64,000 bases of DNA from CAVOKN01 sp963696505 (lineage in GTDB: Bacteria > Pseudomonadota > Gammaproteobacteria > Burkholderiales > Rhodocyclaceae), in assembly GCA_963696505.1 (NCBI GenBank), contig CAVOKN010000005.1, positions 21,448 through 85,447 of the forward strand. The letters are read 5' to 3'. Under the pieces are notes generated by a model. It saw only the letters and a list, made by a program, of their open reading frames with translations, ran no database searches and had not been told where the DNA came from. This document shows positions 9,161 through 16,867 of this stretch, in pieces. Each line of letters begins with the position of its first letter. Position 1 is the stretch's first letter. The position numbers were made by a program, and so were the translations under genes.

Positions 9161-9277
9161 CCCCCACCCCAACCCTCCCCCGCAAGCGGGGGGAGGGGCT
9201 GTCCGGCTACGGTGTGGCCGGCTTCACGGTGAACCCTCCCCCGCCCGCGGGGGCGTAGGGTGCGCCGTGCGCACCCT
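9161..9277. repeat. GC-rich intergenic palindromic repeats
   Basis: Two copies of a CCCTCCCCCGC / GCGGGGGAGGG-type palindrome are followed by a GTAGGGTGCGCxGTGCGCACC unit at 9253-9277. Similar units occur at 12259, 13091, 14981, 23158 and 28391, so these are dispersed REP-like elements rather than local terminators. Confidence 0.7.
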
Positions 9278-9286
9278 TCCATAGAC

Positions 9287-10108
9287 ATGAAATCCATCGA
9301 CGTCCAGACCATCTCCCCCCAGCTCGACCGCATCGAGCACGAGCCCTACTACCAGCCCGTCGGCAGCGAGGATGCGCTGTTCGAGGCGGCCTACCGCAAC
9401 CGTCTGCCGGTGCTGCTCAAGGGCCCCACCGGCTGCGGCAAGACGCGCTTCGTCGAGCACATGGCGTGGCGCCTCGCGCGCCCGCTGGTGACGGTGGCCT
9501 GCCACGACGACCTCACTGCTTCCGACCTGGTGGGGCGCTACCTCATTGTCGCCGACCAGACGGTGTGGATGGACGGGCCGCTCGCCGCCGCGGTGCGCGC
9601 CGGCGCCATCTGCTATCTGGACGAGATTGTCGAGGCGCGCAAGGACACCATGGTGGTGATCCATCCCCTGGCCGATTCGCGCCGCATCCTGCCGATCGAG
9701 AAGCGCGGCGAACTGGTGCGGGCGCCGGACGACTTCATGCTCGTCATCTCCTACAACCCGGGCTACCAGAGCGTGCTCAAGGAACTGAAGCAGAGCACGC
9801 GCCAGCGCTTCGTCGCGCTGGAGTTCGACTATCCGAAGGCCGAACTGGAGGCGCGCATCGTCGCCACCGAATCGGGCGTGGCGCTCGACGTGGCGGAGCG
9901 CCTGGTCAAGTTCGCCCACATGACGCGCAATCTGAAGGGCTCGGGCCTGGACGAGGGCGCCAGCACGCGCCTGCTGGTCCATGCCGGCAAGCTCATCGCC
10001 TCCGGCGTCGAGCCCGTGGTTGCCTGCCGCAGCGCCATCGCCCAGGCCGTCACCGACGAGCCCGAGACCCTGGCCGCAATCCAGGAACTGTCCTCCTCCC
10101 TGTTCTGA
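9287..10108 (+). CDS. cbbQ: CbbQ, MoxR-type AAA+ ATPase of the RuBisCO activase
   Basis: CbbQ hexamers with one CbbO remodel inhibited RuBisCO. The 273-aa protein (start MKSIDVQT at 9287) has Walker A GPTGCGKT, Walker B CYLDEIVEA, and the MoxR-family stretches ACHDDLTASDLVGRY and SYNPGYQS. It overlaps cbbO by one base (TGATG). No RuBisCO gene is in the window, so the pair is either unlinked from cbbL/M or the RuBisCO operon lies elsewhere. NorQ and NirQ are close relatives; the assignment to CbbQ rests mainly on the CbbO-type partner and on a separate norQ-norD set in this window. Confidence 0.85.
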   Translation: MKSIDVQTISPQLDRIEHEPYYQPVGSEDALFEAAYRNRLPVLLKGPTGCGKTRFVEHMAWRLARPLVTVACHDDLTASDLVGRYLIVADQTVWMDGPLAAAVRAGAICYLDEIVEARKDTMVVIHPLADSRRILPIEKRGELVRAPDDFMLVISYNPGYQSVLKELKQSTRQRFVALEFDYPKAELEARIVATESGVALDVAERLVKFAHMTRNLKGSGLDEGASTRLLVHAGKLIASGVEPVVACRSAIAQAVTDEPETLAAIQELSSSLF

Positions 10109-12252
10109 TGAGCGACGCGGCCCAGCTCGCGGCCGACGCCATCGAGCGCCTGCTCGACGACTGGTTCGAGGTCGAGTTCAGCTTCCGTCGCATCCCGCCG
10201 CTGGCCGAGCGCATCGCACGGCTGCCCCGCGCCGAGCAGGACTTCGTGCTCAATTGGGCGCGGCGCATCGCCACCACCAGCATCGAAATCGGCTACCGCT
10301 TCGCCGCCCGTGCGCCCGACCTGCTGGCGCGCATGGATACCCGCGTCATCGAGGCCTGGGCGCTGGCGGCGATGGACGCCTACGACCGCGTCGGGCTGCG
10401 CGCCGCGATCGAGGTGGTGGACCGGGTCGAGAACTTTGTCCAGATGCGCCATGAACGGGCCGCCGGCGTCCTGCTCGACGATGTCAAAGGCATCCTGCTG
10501 ACTTTCGTGCGCGGCCTCTCCGGCCGCCACCTCAAGCTGGAGCAGGGCGACGGCATCTACACCGATTCGCAGACGCTTTTCCTGCCGGCAGTGATGGCGC
10601 GCTTCGAGCGCATCGAGGACAACTTCGCGCTGTGCAAAGCCATAGTGGCGATGCAGTGGGCGCAGACGCGCTTCGGCACCTTCCGCGTTGACCTCACCGA
10701 GGCCCTCGGCCGCTACGGCGATCCGCGCCGCGCCTTGGGCCAGTTCCATGCCCTGGAGACCCTGCGGCTCGAAGCCTGCATCGCCCGCGAACTGCCCGGA
10801 CTGGCGCGGGAGATGGCGCGGCTCAAGGCGCTGGCCGGCGATTCGGCTGCGCCTGCGCAGTGGGCGGAGGCGGCAAGCCGCCTTGCTCGTACGGAGGCGA
10901 CGGTGCAGGACACGCTGGCCGCCCTTGCCGATTTGTACGCTGGCCCGTCGGCCGAGCCGCTGTGCTACCAGGGCGAGTTGCGGCCCGGCACTGTCGCCGA
11001 GTGCGTCGCCGCGCGCATGGCCAGGGAGAAGATCCTGCTGCGGGTGAAACTGCGGAAACTCGCCGAGGATCTTGCGCGCCAGAAGGAGGAACTGGCCCCA
11101 GGCTCGACGGCACAACAGGACCCGGCGCGGCCCTTCCGCCTCGAAGAGTCAGCCGATGGCGAGCGCCTCGGCGAGGGCTTCGAGCTGATCCTCGACGACG
11201 TTCCGGTGGCGCCGCCGGAAGACGTGCGCCAGCTCGTCACCTCGATCCGCCTCGACTTCGGCGAAATTCCGCCGGAATACCTGGTGCCGGCCGGAGACGG
11301 CGAATACGACCCGGCACTCTACGCCGAGCAGGGGCGCGACCCGGACCTGGTGTGGCAGGGCAGCTACCACGAGGAGGGCGCCGCCTTCTATCCCGAATGG
11401 GACTACGGCCGCCAGCACTACCGCAAGAACTGGTGCGTGATGCGCGAGAAGGACGTGCCGCCGGTCCATGACGACTTCATCGCTGCGACGATGCAGCGCT
11501 ACGGTGGGCTGATTCGCCATCTGCGGCGCAGCTTCGAGGCGATGCGCGACCAGGACCGCCTGCTCAAGCGCCAGGTCGAGGGGGACAATGTGGACTTCGA
11601 CGCCCTGGTCGAGTCGCTGGCCGACGCCCGCAGCGGGCGCGAGATGAGCGACCGGCTGTTCACCCGCCTGCACCGCGCCGAGCGCAACATCGCCGTGGCC
11701 TTCATGGTGGACATGAGCGGTTCCACCAAGGGCTGGATCAACGACGCCGAGCGCGAATCCCTGCTGCTGCTGTGCGAGGCGCTGGAGACCCTGGGCGATC
11801 GCTACGCCATCTACGGCTTCTCGGGCATGACGCGCAAGCGCTGCGAGCTCTACCGCATCAAGCGCATCGACGAGCCCTATGGCGACGCTGTCAAGGCGCG
11901 CATCTCCGGCATCCGCCCCCAGGATTACACGCGTATGGGCTTCGCCATCCGCCACCTCAGCAAGCTGCTCAATGACGTGGAGGCGCGCACCAAGTTGCTC
12001 ATCACGCTGTCCGACGGCAAACCCGACGACTACCACGACGGTTACCGCGGCAAGTACGGCATCGAGGACACGCGCAAGGCGCTGCAGGAAGCGGCGCGCA
12101 GCGGCATCCACCCTTTCTGCATCACCATCGACAAGGAAGCCCGCGACTACCTTCCCCACCTCTACGGCGCGGCACACTACACAGTGGTGGACGAGGTGGC
12201 GAGGCTGCCCTACAAGGTGGCGGATATCTACCGGCGGCTGACGACGCGCTGA
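10108..12252 (+). CDS. cbbO: CbbO, VWA-domain RuBisCO activase adaptor
   Basis: CbbO is the substrate adaptor that links the CbbQ ring to RuBisCO through its C-terminal von Willebrand A domain. The 714-aa protein has a long helical N-terminal region, a middle domain, and a VWA domain from about residue 530. The MIDAS motif DMSGST is intact and the later TLSDGKPDD loop is present. The start codon overlaps the cbbQ stop, implying translational coupling. It resembles NorD, also in this window, but is about 100 residues longer. Confidence 0.87.
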   Translation: MSDAAQLAADAIERLLDDWFEVEFSFRRIPPLAERIARLPRAEQDFVLNWARRIATTSIEIGYRFAARAPDLLARMDTRVIEAWALAAMDAYDRVGLRAAIEVVDRVENFVQMRHERAAGVLLDDVKGILLTFVRGLSGRHLKLEQGDGIYTDSQTLFLPAVMARFERIEDNFALCKAIVAMQWAQTRFGTFRVDLTEALGRYGDPRRALGQFHALETLRLEACIARELPGLAREMARLKALAGDSAAPAQWAEAASRLARTEATVQDTLAALADLYAGPSAEPLCYQGELRPGTVAECVAARMAREKILLRVKLRKLAEDLARQKEELAPGSTAQQDPARPFRLEESADGERLGEGFELILDDVPVAPPEDVRQLVTSIRLDFGEIPPEYLVPAGDGEYDPALYAEQGRDPDLVWQGSYHEEGAAFYPEWDYGRQHYRKNWCVMREKDVPPVHDDFIAATMQRYGGLIRHLRRSFEAMRDQDRLLKRQVEGDNVDFDALVESLADARSGREMSDRLFTRLHRAERNIAVAFMVDMSGSTKGWINDAERESLLLLCEALETLGDRYAIYGFSGMTRKRCELYRIKRIDEPYGDAVKARISGIRPQDYTRMGFAIRHLSKLLNDVEARTKLLITLSDGKPDDYHDGYRGKYGIEDTRKALQEAARSGIHPFCITIDKEARDYLPHLYGAAHYTVVDEVARLPYKVADIYRRLTTR

Positions 12253-12258
12253 GATCTT

Positions 12259-12388
12259 CCCCTCTCCCTCGATGGGAGAGGGGCAGGGGAGAGGGTGAGC
12301 GCCGGGAAAATTTCGTAGGTCAGGGTGCGCGAAGCGCTCCCTGACAACCCGGAGGTAGATGTCAGGCAGCTTCGCAGCCTGACCTACG
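12259..12388. repeat. Two dispersed intergenic palindromes
   Basis: The first is a CCTCTCCC-GGGAGAGG palindrome (12259-12300). The second is a pair of inverted arms, CGTAGGTCAGG (12314-12324) and CCTGACCTACG (12378-12388), enclosing smaller palindromes. Apart from these, nothing coding is seen between cbbO and the next gene. Confidence 0.65.
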
Positions 12389-12468
12389 TGTTCCGCTGGG
12401 TGCCGCTCACCAATCGAACGTCGCCCAAGGCATTACACTCGCCCTTTCAACTCCTGCGACAGCGAGCC

Positions 12469-13086
12469 ATGTACTACGGGGAAAGATTCAACGGCTACAG
12501 CCACCTGATCGGCACACTGCTCGCTGTCGCCGGCGCCGTGGTCCTCATCGTGCTCGGCGCCCTCCAGGGAGATGTCTGGAAAATCGTCAGCTTCGCCATC
12601 TACGGCACAGGCTTGGTGCTGCTCTACGGCTTCTCCACTCTCTACCACAGCACCCGCGGCCGGGCGAAGCGCCTGTTCCAGAAGCTCGACCACAACGCCA
12701 TCTACCTGCTGATCGCCGCCAGCTACACCCCCTTTACCCTGGTCACGCTGCGCGGCCCCTGGGGCTGGTCGCTGTTCGGCATCGTGTGGGGGCTGGCGGC
12801 CGTCGGCATGCTGCAGGAAGTGATTCTCGGCCATCGTACCCGCAAACTGTCGCTGGCGATCTACGTGCTGATGGGTTGGGTCGCCCTGGTCGCCATCGTG
12901 CCCCTGATCGAAGCCCTGTCCCCGGCCGGTTTCGCCTGGCTCGCGGCGGGCGGCGTGATCTACACCGCCGGCATCGTGTTCTATCACTACGACGAACGCT
13001 TCACCCACTGGCACGGCATCTGGCATCTGTTCGTGCTCGGCGGCAGCGCGGCGCACTACGTCGCCATACTGTGCTACGTGGCTTGA
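12469..13086 (+). CDS. Hemolysin III / PAQR-family membrane protein
   Basis: This is a 205-aa, seven-helix membrane protein of the hemolysin-III (YqfA) branch of the PAQR superfamily. Motifs include the N-terminal NGYSHLIGT, STLYHS, LDHNAIYLLIAASYTP with the conserved His/Asp, and the C-terminal WHLFVLGGSAAHY. These His/Ser/Asp residues form a zinc site in relatives. The start MYYGERFNGYSH matches the family; upstream in-frame sequence is a repeat. Despite the name, bacterial members are not established toxins. Confidence 0.85.
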   Translation: MYYGERFNGYSHLIGTLLAVAGAVVLIVLGALQGDVWKIVSFAIYGTGLVLLYGFSTLYHSTRGRAKRLFQKLDHNAIYLLIAASYTPFTLVTLRGPWGWSLFGIVWGLAAVGMLQEVILGHRTRKLSLAIYVLMGWVALVAIVPLIEALSPAGFAWLAAGGVIYTAGIVFYHYDERFTHWHGIWHLFVLGGSAAHYVAILCYVA

Positions 13087-13090
13087 GCGA

Positions 13091-13144
13091 ATCGGTGCGC
13101 GGTGCGCACCGATTCGAGCACGGTGCGCACAGCGCACCCTACGG
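13091..13144. repeat. GGTGCGC/GCGCACC palindromic repeat pair
   Basis: A near-perfect palindrome with arms ATCGGTGCGC and TGCGCACCGAT is followed by GGTGCGCACAGCGCACCCTACGG. It lies between two convergent genes and may also act as a bidirectional terminator. It is the same family as at 9253 and 23158. Confidence 0.65.
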
Positions 13145-14410
13145 CTTCGGCGCGAGCTTCACCGTGATCGCTGCCGCCGCGAGGGCCCCGGCCAGCACGG
13201 CGATCGACGCCGTCGCGTTCGCCAGCCACTGCGGCGCGAGGAGCAGCAGCGCGCCCAATCCCAGCATCATGTAGCCGGAGACGAGCTTGAGCACCCGGCC
13301 TTCGAACTCGCTGAGCTTGCGGGCGCCGAGGGTGCGGGTGAAGGCGAGGACGATCAGCGCCAGCGGCAAGACGTAGATCAGGTTGTAGAGGGCGAGCCAG
13401 CCGTAGTAGCCCATGCCCTCGACATGGTGCAGGGTCAGCGCCCGGGTGTAGATCATGGGGAAGCCGGCGGTGCACAGCAGCTCGTAGGAATTGGCGACCA
13501 GCGCAAGCAATACGGTTCCGGCGAGCATGGGCGCGAGGCTGCCGGCGCCGGCGACCTCGCGCATGCGGCGGAACAGGCCGGGCCTGGCGGCGTCGGGGAT
13601 AGACAGGCTCGGTCCCTGGTGCAGGCGGAAGAAGTCCTTGGTGTTGAGCGTGCCGGCGATCAGGGCCAGCAGGCCGGCGGCGACGGTGGCGGCGCGCAGT
13701 TCTCCCGCCAGCAGAAAGACGTTGAGCCAGGCCGCCATGAAGGCGAAGTACACCAGCCCCGAAAACAGCACGAACACGCCGCCGATGACCAGCATGCGGG
13801 CACGGCTGCGGGCATGCACCAGCACGCTGAGCAGGAACAGCAGCACGAAGAAGGCGCAGGGGTTGAAGGCGTCTACCGTCGCCACGACGAGGGTGAGGGC
13901 GGGCAGCGACCAGGCTTCGAGATCGACGCTGCCCAGCATGGGCAGCGATGCGCCGCTCGCCGGCGACTGACTTTTCCCCGGCGCTGCCGTGCCCGCGGCC
14001 ATGCGTTCGCCGCGGCATTCCTCCAGCGCCGCGACCAGCGCCGTGCCGGTGGTGTCGTCCCGGTGGTAGCCGGTTTGTATGCGCCGGCAGAAGACGAAGG
14101 CGGGTACGGCGTTGGCCTCCTCACCGAGTTCGCGCGCCGCTGCGATGAAGAGATCCACCTCGGCTTCGTCCCCATCGAGTTCGTGGCTTTCGACTGCGAC
14201 CCAGGGCAGCCGCCGCGGCAGCGCTTCGACGAAGGGATGGGCCTCGCCGCAGTGGGGACAGCGGCGGCTCCAGAAAAAATGCAGGCGCACCACCGGGCTG
14301 CCGTCGGCGGCGCTGCCGAACCAGAAGGCATCCTCGGCGGGCTCGGCCGGCCGCGCGGCGAAGGCCGCCAGCAGGCCGAGCAGCAGTAGGATCGCGCGCA
14401 GTGCGTTCAT
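13139..14410 (-). CDS. Thioredoxin-CcdA fusion, DsbD-like thiol-disulfide membrane protein
   Basis: The 423-aa protein has a signal peptide (1-22), then a periplasmic thioredoxin-like domain with CPHC (about residues 55-58, in FFWSRRCPHCGEAHPF). A CcdA/DsbD-type membrane part follows, containing NPCAFFVLLFLLS and a second cysteine in LLCTAGFP. The membrane cysteine pair fits transfer of electrons from the cytoplasm to the periplasmic CPHC. Domain order (thioredoxin first) is the reverse of DsbD's C-terminal thioredoxin. It could serve cytochrome c or Sox protein maturation. The next gene on the same strand starts 15 bp upstream of it. Confidence 0.8.
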   Translation of the reverse strand: MNALRAILLLLGLLAAFAARPAEPAEDAFWFGSAADGSPVVRLHFFWSRRCPHCGEAHPFVEALPRRLPWVAVESHELDGDEAEVDLFIAAARELGEEANAVPAFVFCRRIQTGYHRDDTTGTALVAALEECRGERMAAGTAAPGKSQSPASGASLPMLGSVDLEAWSLPALTLVVATVDAFNPCAFFVLLFLLSVLVHARSRARMLVIGGVFVLFSGLVYFAFMAAWLNVFLLAGELRAATVAAGLLALIAGTLNTKDFFRLHQGPSLSIPDAARPGLFRRMREVAGAGSLAPMLAGTVLLALVANSYELLCTAGFPMIYTRALTLHHVEGMGYYGWLALYNLIYVLPLALIVLAFTRTLGARKLSEFEGRVLKLVSGYMMLGLGALLLLAPQWLANATASIAVLAGALAAAAITVKLAPKP

Positions 14411-14424
14411 AGCAGCGCACCGGC

Positions 14425-14937
14425 TCAATCGAGACGCTCCGCTTCGAGCCAGGGGCCCAGTTCGAGCACGCTCTCGGCCACGTCCATGCATTCGCGGATG
14501 TGGCGCTCGCCGACGTACCACATGGCGCTGTAGCTCAACGCCGCCGACAGCGCCTGGCCGGCGACCGGCAGATACTTCGCCGCCTGCTTGGCGCCGACTC
14601 GGGCGCCGACGTTCTGCAAGGCGCGCAGCACCAGCTCGCTGGTGACGAGCTTGCCGATCATGGTGGCGCCGGCGCCGACCACCGACCGGTAGAGCAGCAC
14701 GCGGGTGCGGGCGTCGAGCTTGTCGATCTGCTCCGGTGTGAGGCCGAACTCGCGGTTGATGCGCGTGATCAGGCGGATCAGCAGTCCGACGTCGGTGGCG
14801 ATGTCGAAGCCCGGCAGCGGCACCAGTACCGCCCCCGCCGAGACCAGGGCGCGGCTCTGCACCAGCACGCGGGTGCGACGCGCCACGGCGGCGATCTGCG
14901 CGCGATTGGCGGGGATGAGGATGACTTCGGCTGACAT
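14425..14937 (-). CDS. DUF697 / YcjF-like membrane protein
   Basis: The 170-aa protein resembles the DUF697 domain of YcjF-type GTPase-associated membrane proteins. It contains SAGAVLVPLPGFDIATDVG, then REFGLTPEQIDKLD, a glycine-rich amphipathic region, and AKYLPVAGQALSAALSYSAM. Two hydrophobic segments could insert into or lie on the membrane. No GTPase domain is fused. The function is unknown. It precedes the thioredoxin-CcdA gene by 15 bp, so an operon is likely. Confidence 0.6.
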   Translation of the reverse strand: MSAEVILIPANRAQIAAVARRTRVLVQSRALVSAGAVLVPLPGFDIATDVGLLIRLITRINREFGLTPEQIDKLDARTRVLLYRSVVGAGATMIGKLVTSELVLRALQNVGARVGAKQAAKYLPVAGQALSAALSYSAMWYVGERHIRECMDVAESVLELGPWLEAERLD

Positions 14938-14980
14938 GGTCGTGCTCGGTTGCTCAGGGTCAAACTTACACCCGCTCGTG

Positions 14981-15026
14981 CCCCCACCCCAAGCCTCCCC
15001 TGCGGGCGGGGAGGGAGCAGGGGGCC
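14981..15026. repeat. GC-rich intergenic palindrome
   Basis: The CCCCACCCCAAGCCTCCCC / GGGCGGGGAGGGAGC palindrome is the same family as at 9161 and 28391. It lies in the divergent intergenic gap before the DUF2249 gene. Confidence 0.6.
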
Positions 15027-15103
15027 GGCGGGTGATCTGAGTCAAGGTCGGCGGCGGCGCGCGCGCCGAGAATGCGGCACTTTTAACCCCCTGGAGTCCA
15101 GCG

Positions 15104-15361
15104 ATGTCCATCCCCCACCTGCACCTCTCCCCCGAGGCGATCTATCCCTTCGATGCCCGCGGCATTGCCAAGCGCTTCCGCCACGCCGCCATCTTCGGCG
15201 CGCTGGACGCGCTGAGCGCCGGCGAGACAATGCGCTTCTTCAACGACCACGATCCCCTGCCGCTGCTGGAACAGTTGGCAGCCCGCTACGGCGAAGGCGT
15301 GTCCGTCGAGTACCGGCGGCGCGAGCCCGGGGAGATCGTCATCGACTTCGTCAAGCGCTGA
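15104..15361 (+). CDS. DUF2249 domain protein
   Basis: This 85-aa protein matches the DUF2249 family: FDARGIAKRFRHAAIFGALD, then MRFFNDHDPLPLL, RYG, and the C-terminal REPGEIVIDF. The family is common next to nitric-oxide and denitrification genes and has a TusA-like fold; its biochemical role is not settled. The following membrane gene starts 13 bp downstream and is NnrS-like, supporting a denitrification link. Confidence 0.8.
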   Translation: MSIPHLHLSPEAIYPFDARGIAKRFRHAAIFGALDALSAGETMRFFNDHDPLPLLEQLAARYGEGVSVEYRRREPGEIVIDFVKR

Positions 15362-15373
15362 CTCTTCCAGCCG

Positions 15374-16492
15374 ATGCTCCCCCTGCTGCTGACAGTGGCG
15401 CTGGCGGCCCTCGCGGGTGCGGCGCTGCTGTCGGGGCTGCCGGTGGCGGCGCCCGCCGCCTGGGCGCACCTCGCCTTTGCGCTCGGCGTGATGCCGCTGA
15501 TCCTGGGAGCGATGGGGCACTTCGTTCCGGTGCTCACCCGCAGCGGCGCGCCGGCCGCGGCGATGCGCGCCGTGCCGCTGCTGGCACTGGCGGCGGGCGG
15601 CCTGGTGCTGGCCGGCTTCACCGTGCCGGGCTGGTACGAAGTCAGTGTCCAGACAGCGGCGATTCTCGGCCTGGCTGCCGCGGCGAGCCAGGCGGCGTGG
15701 ATCGTGCGGCGCGGCCGCGCAGCCTTGGGCAGCCCCCATCCGGGCGTGTATTGGTATCTCGCCGCCTGCCTGTGCCTGACTTTCGCATTGGCGGCGGCAC
15801 TCGCCATCCCGTGGCTGCCGCGGCAGGCCCATGCCCTGCGGCTCTTCCACCTGCACCTCAACACGCTGGGCTTCGTCGGGCTCACCGCCATTGGTACCTT
15901 GCAGGTACTGCTTCCCACCGCCGCGGGGCAACCCGATCCCCGAGCGGCGGCGCGCCTGCGTATTGATCTTTCCCCGGCGGTGGGCGGAGCCCTGCTGATC
16001 GCGGCGGGCGCCGCCTGGTACGCGCCGCTGGCGGTGGCGGGCGCCTTGTTCTTCCTGTGGCCTCTGCTTCGCATGCTGCACGCATGGAGCGTCAACTTCC
16101 GTTGCGCAATCCTGCGCCGGCACGGTGCCGCGCCCTCGCTTGTGGTGGCGGCGGTCGGATTGACGGTGTTGGTGGCCCTCGGCATCGCCCATGCCATCGG
16201 GTTGGTCGAAGGCCGGGCGGCGATCGCCGGCTTCGTGCTCGCCTTCCTGTTGCCGCTGGTGAGCGGCGCCGCGTCGCAACTGCTGCCGGTGTGGCTGCGT
16301 CCTGGACCGAGAACGCCCTGGCACGATGCGCTGCGCATGCGCCTGGGATGGGCCGGAGCGGCGCGCGCGCTGCTGATGGTGGTGGGTGGAAGTCTGGTGG
16401 TTTTCGGCGAGCCCTGGGGTGCGGCGGTGTCCGGCCTCGGCGTAGCGCTGTTCGCGCTGGCCGTGGTCCGGGCGTTCGCAACCGCCCGCTGA
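15374..16492 (+). CDS. NnrS-like polytopic membrane protein
   Basis: The 372-aa protein is almost wholly hydrophobic, with about 11-12 predicted helices and short loops. Conserved-looking histidines sit in MGHFVPVLTR and FHLHLNTLGFVG, as in the NnrS/haem-copper-related family of denitrifiers, where NnrS protects against nitrosative stress. It lies 13 bp after a DUF2249 gene and is followed by a perfect inverted repeat. The family call is by pattern only and should be tested by profile search. Confidence 0.6.
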   Translation: MLPLLLTVALAALAGAALLSGLPVAAPAAWAHLAFALGVMPLILGAMGHFVPVLTRSGAPAAAMRAVPLLALAAGGLVLAGFTVPGWYEVSVQTAAILGLAAAASQAAWIVRRGRAALGSPHPGVYWYLAACLCLTFALAAALAIPWLPRQAHALRLFHLHLNTLGFVGLTAIGTLQVLLPTAAGQPDPRAAARLRIDLSPAVGGALLIAAGAAWYAPLAVAGALFFLWPLLRMLHAWSVNFRCAILRRHGAAPSLVVAAVGLTVLVALGIAHAIGLVEGRAAIAGFVLAFLLPLVSGAASQLLPVWLRPGPRTPWHDALRMRLGWAGAARALLMVVGGSLVVFGEPWGAAVSGLGVALFALAVVRAFATAR

Positions 16493-16497
16493 AATTA

Positions 16498-16521
16498 GAA
16501 GGGCGGCCGTAGCCGCCCTTC
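16498..16521 (+). terminator. Perfect hairpin after the NnrS-like gene
   Basis: Ten-bp arms GAAGGGCGGC (16498-16507) and GCCGCCCTTC (16512-16521) have a 4-nt loop, 6 bp after the stop codon. The T tract is weak. A related copy lies at 16675. Confidence 0.7.
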
Positions 16522-16855
16522 CTTCCCTGAGCACGTGCTTTGAATTCGGTGAGTCGATCGGCTCGTCGTCGCCCTCCGTGCCCCTCCGCACCGCGGGAAA
16601 CCGATCGACCGGCGGCATCTTAGGCCGGGTGTCGCGATGCGGTTTGCGCCAGGTTAACCGTTCCGCATTAAAGAGGAGGGCGACCGGAGCCGCCCTCCAC
16701 CCCCTGAGCAAGTGCAACAACTTATAGGGGGAAACCGCTGTCGCAACTCTATGCCGCAGGCCCGTCGCTGCATTGCGGCAGATCAACATGCGCGCGATTC
16801 CAGGGCCGGTTCCGCGGGCCATACCCTTGAAACTGTCATGGCAATGACAATCGTT
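16522..16855. other. Non-coding interval with a second related hairpin and an inverted repeat
   Basis: No gene is seen. It holds a hairpin with arms GGAGGGCG (16675-16682) and CGCCCTCC (16691-16698). This and the 16498 hairpin are both followed by CCCTGAGCA and then GTGC, so the unit is duplicated. Near the right end is the inverted repeat TGTCAT (16834-16839) / ATGACA (16844-16849), directly next to the IS66 insertion point. Confidence 0.6.
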
Positions 16856-16863
16856 CGCAATCG
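16856..16863. other. Left target-site duplication of the IS66 element
   Basis: CGCAATCG lies immediately outside the left inverted repeat and is repeated exactly at 19124-19131. Eight bp is the target duplication length of the IS66 family. Confidence 0.95.
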
Positions 16864-16867
16864 GTAA

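Noticed and set aside
9287..12252. The first MoxR-VWA pair as a second nor set
   Set aside because: The VWA protein is 714 residues with a CbbO-like layout, and a separate norQ-norD set with norE is present; cbbQ-cbbO is the better fit, though not proved.
12469..13086. Hemolysin III as a virulence toxin
   Set aside because: The family is a PAQR-type membrane protein; bacterial members are not established toxins despite the name.
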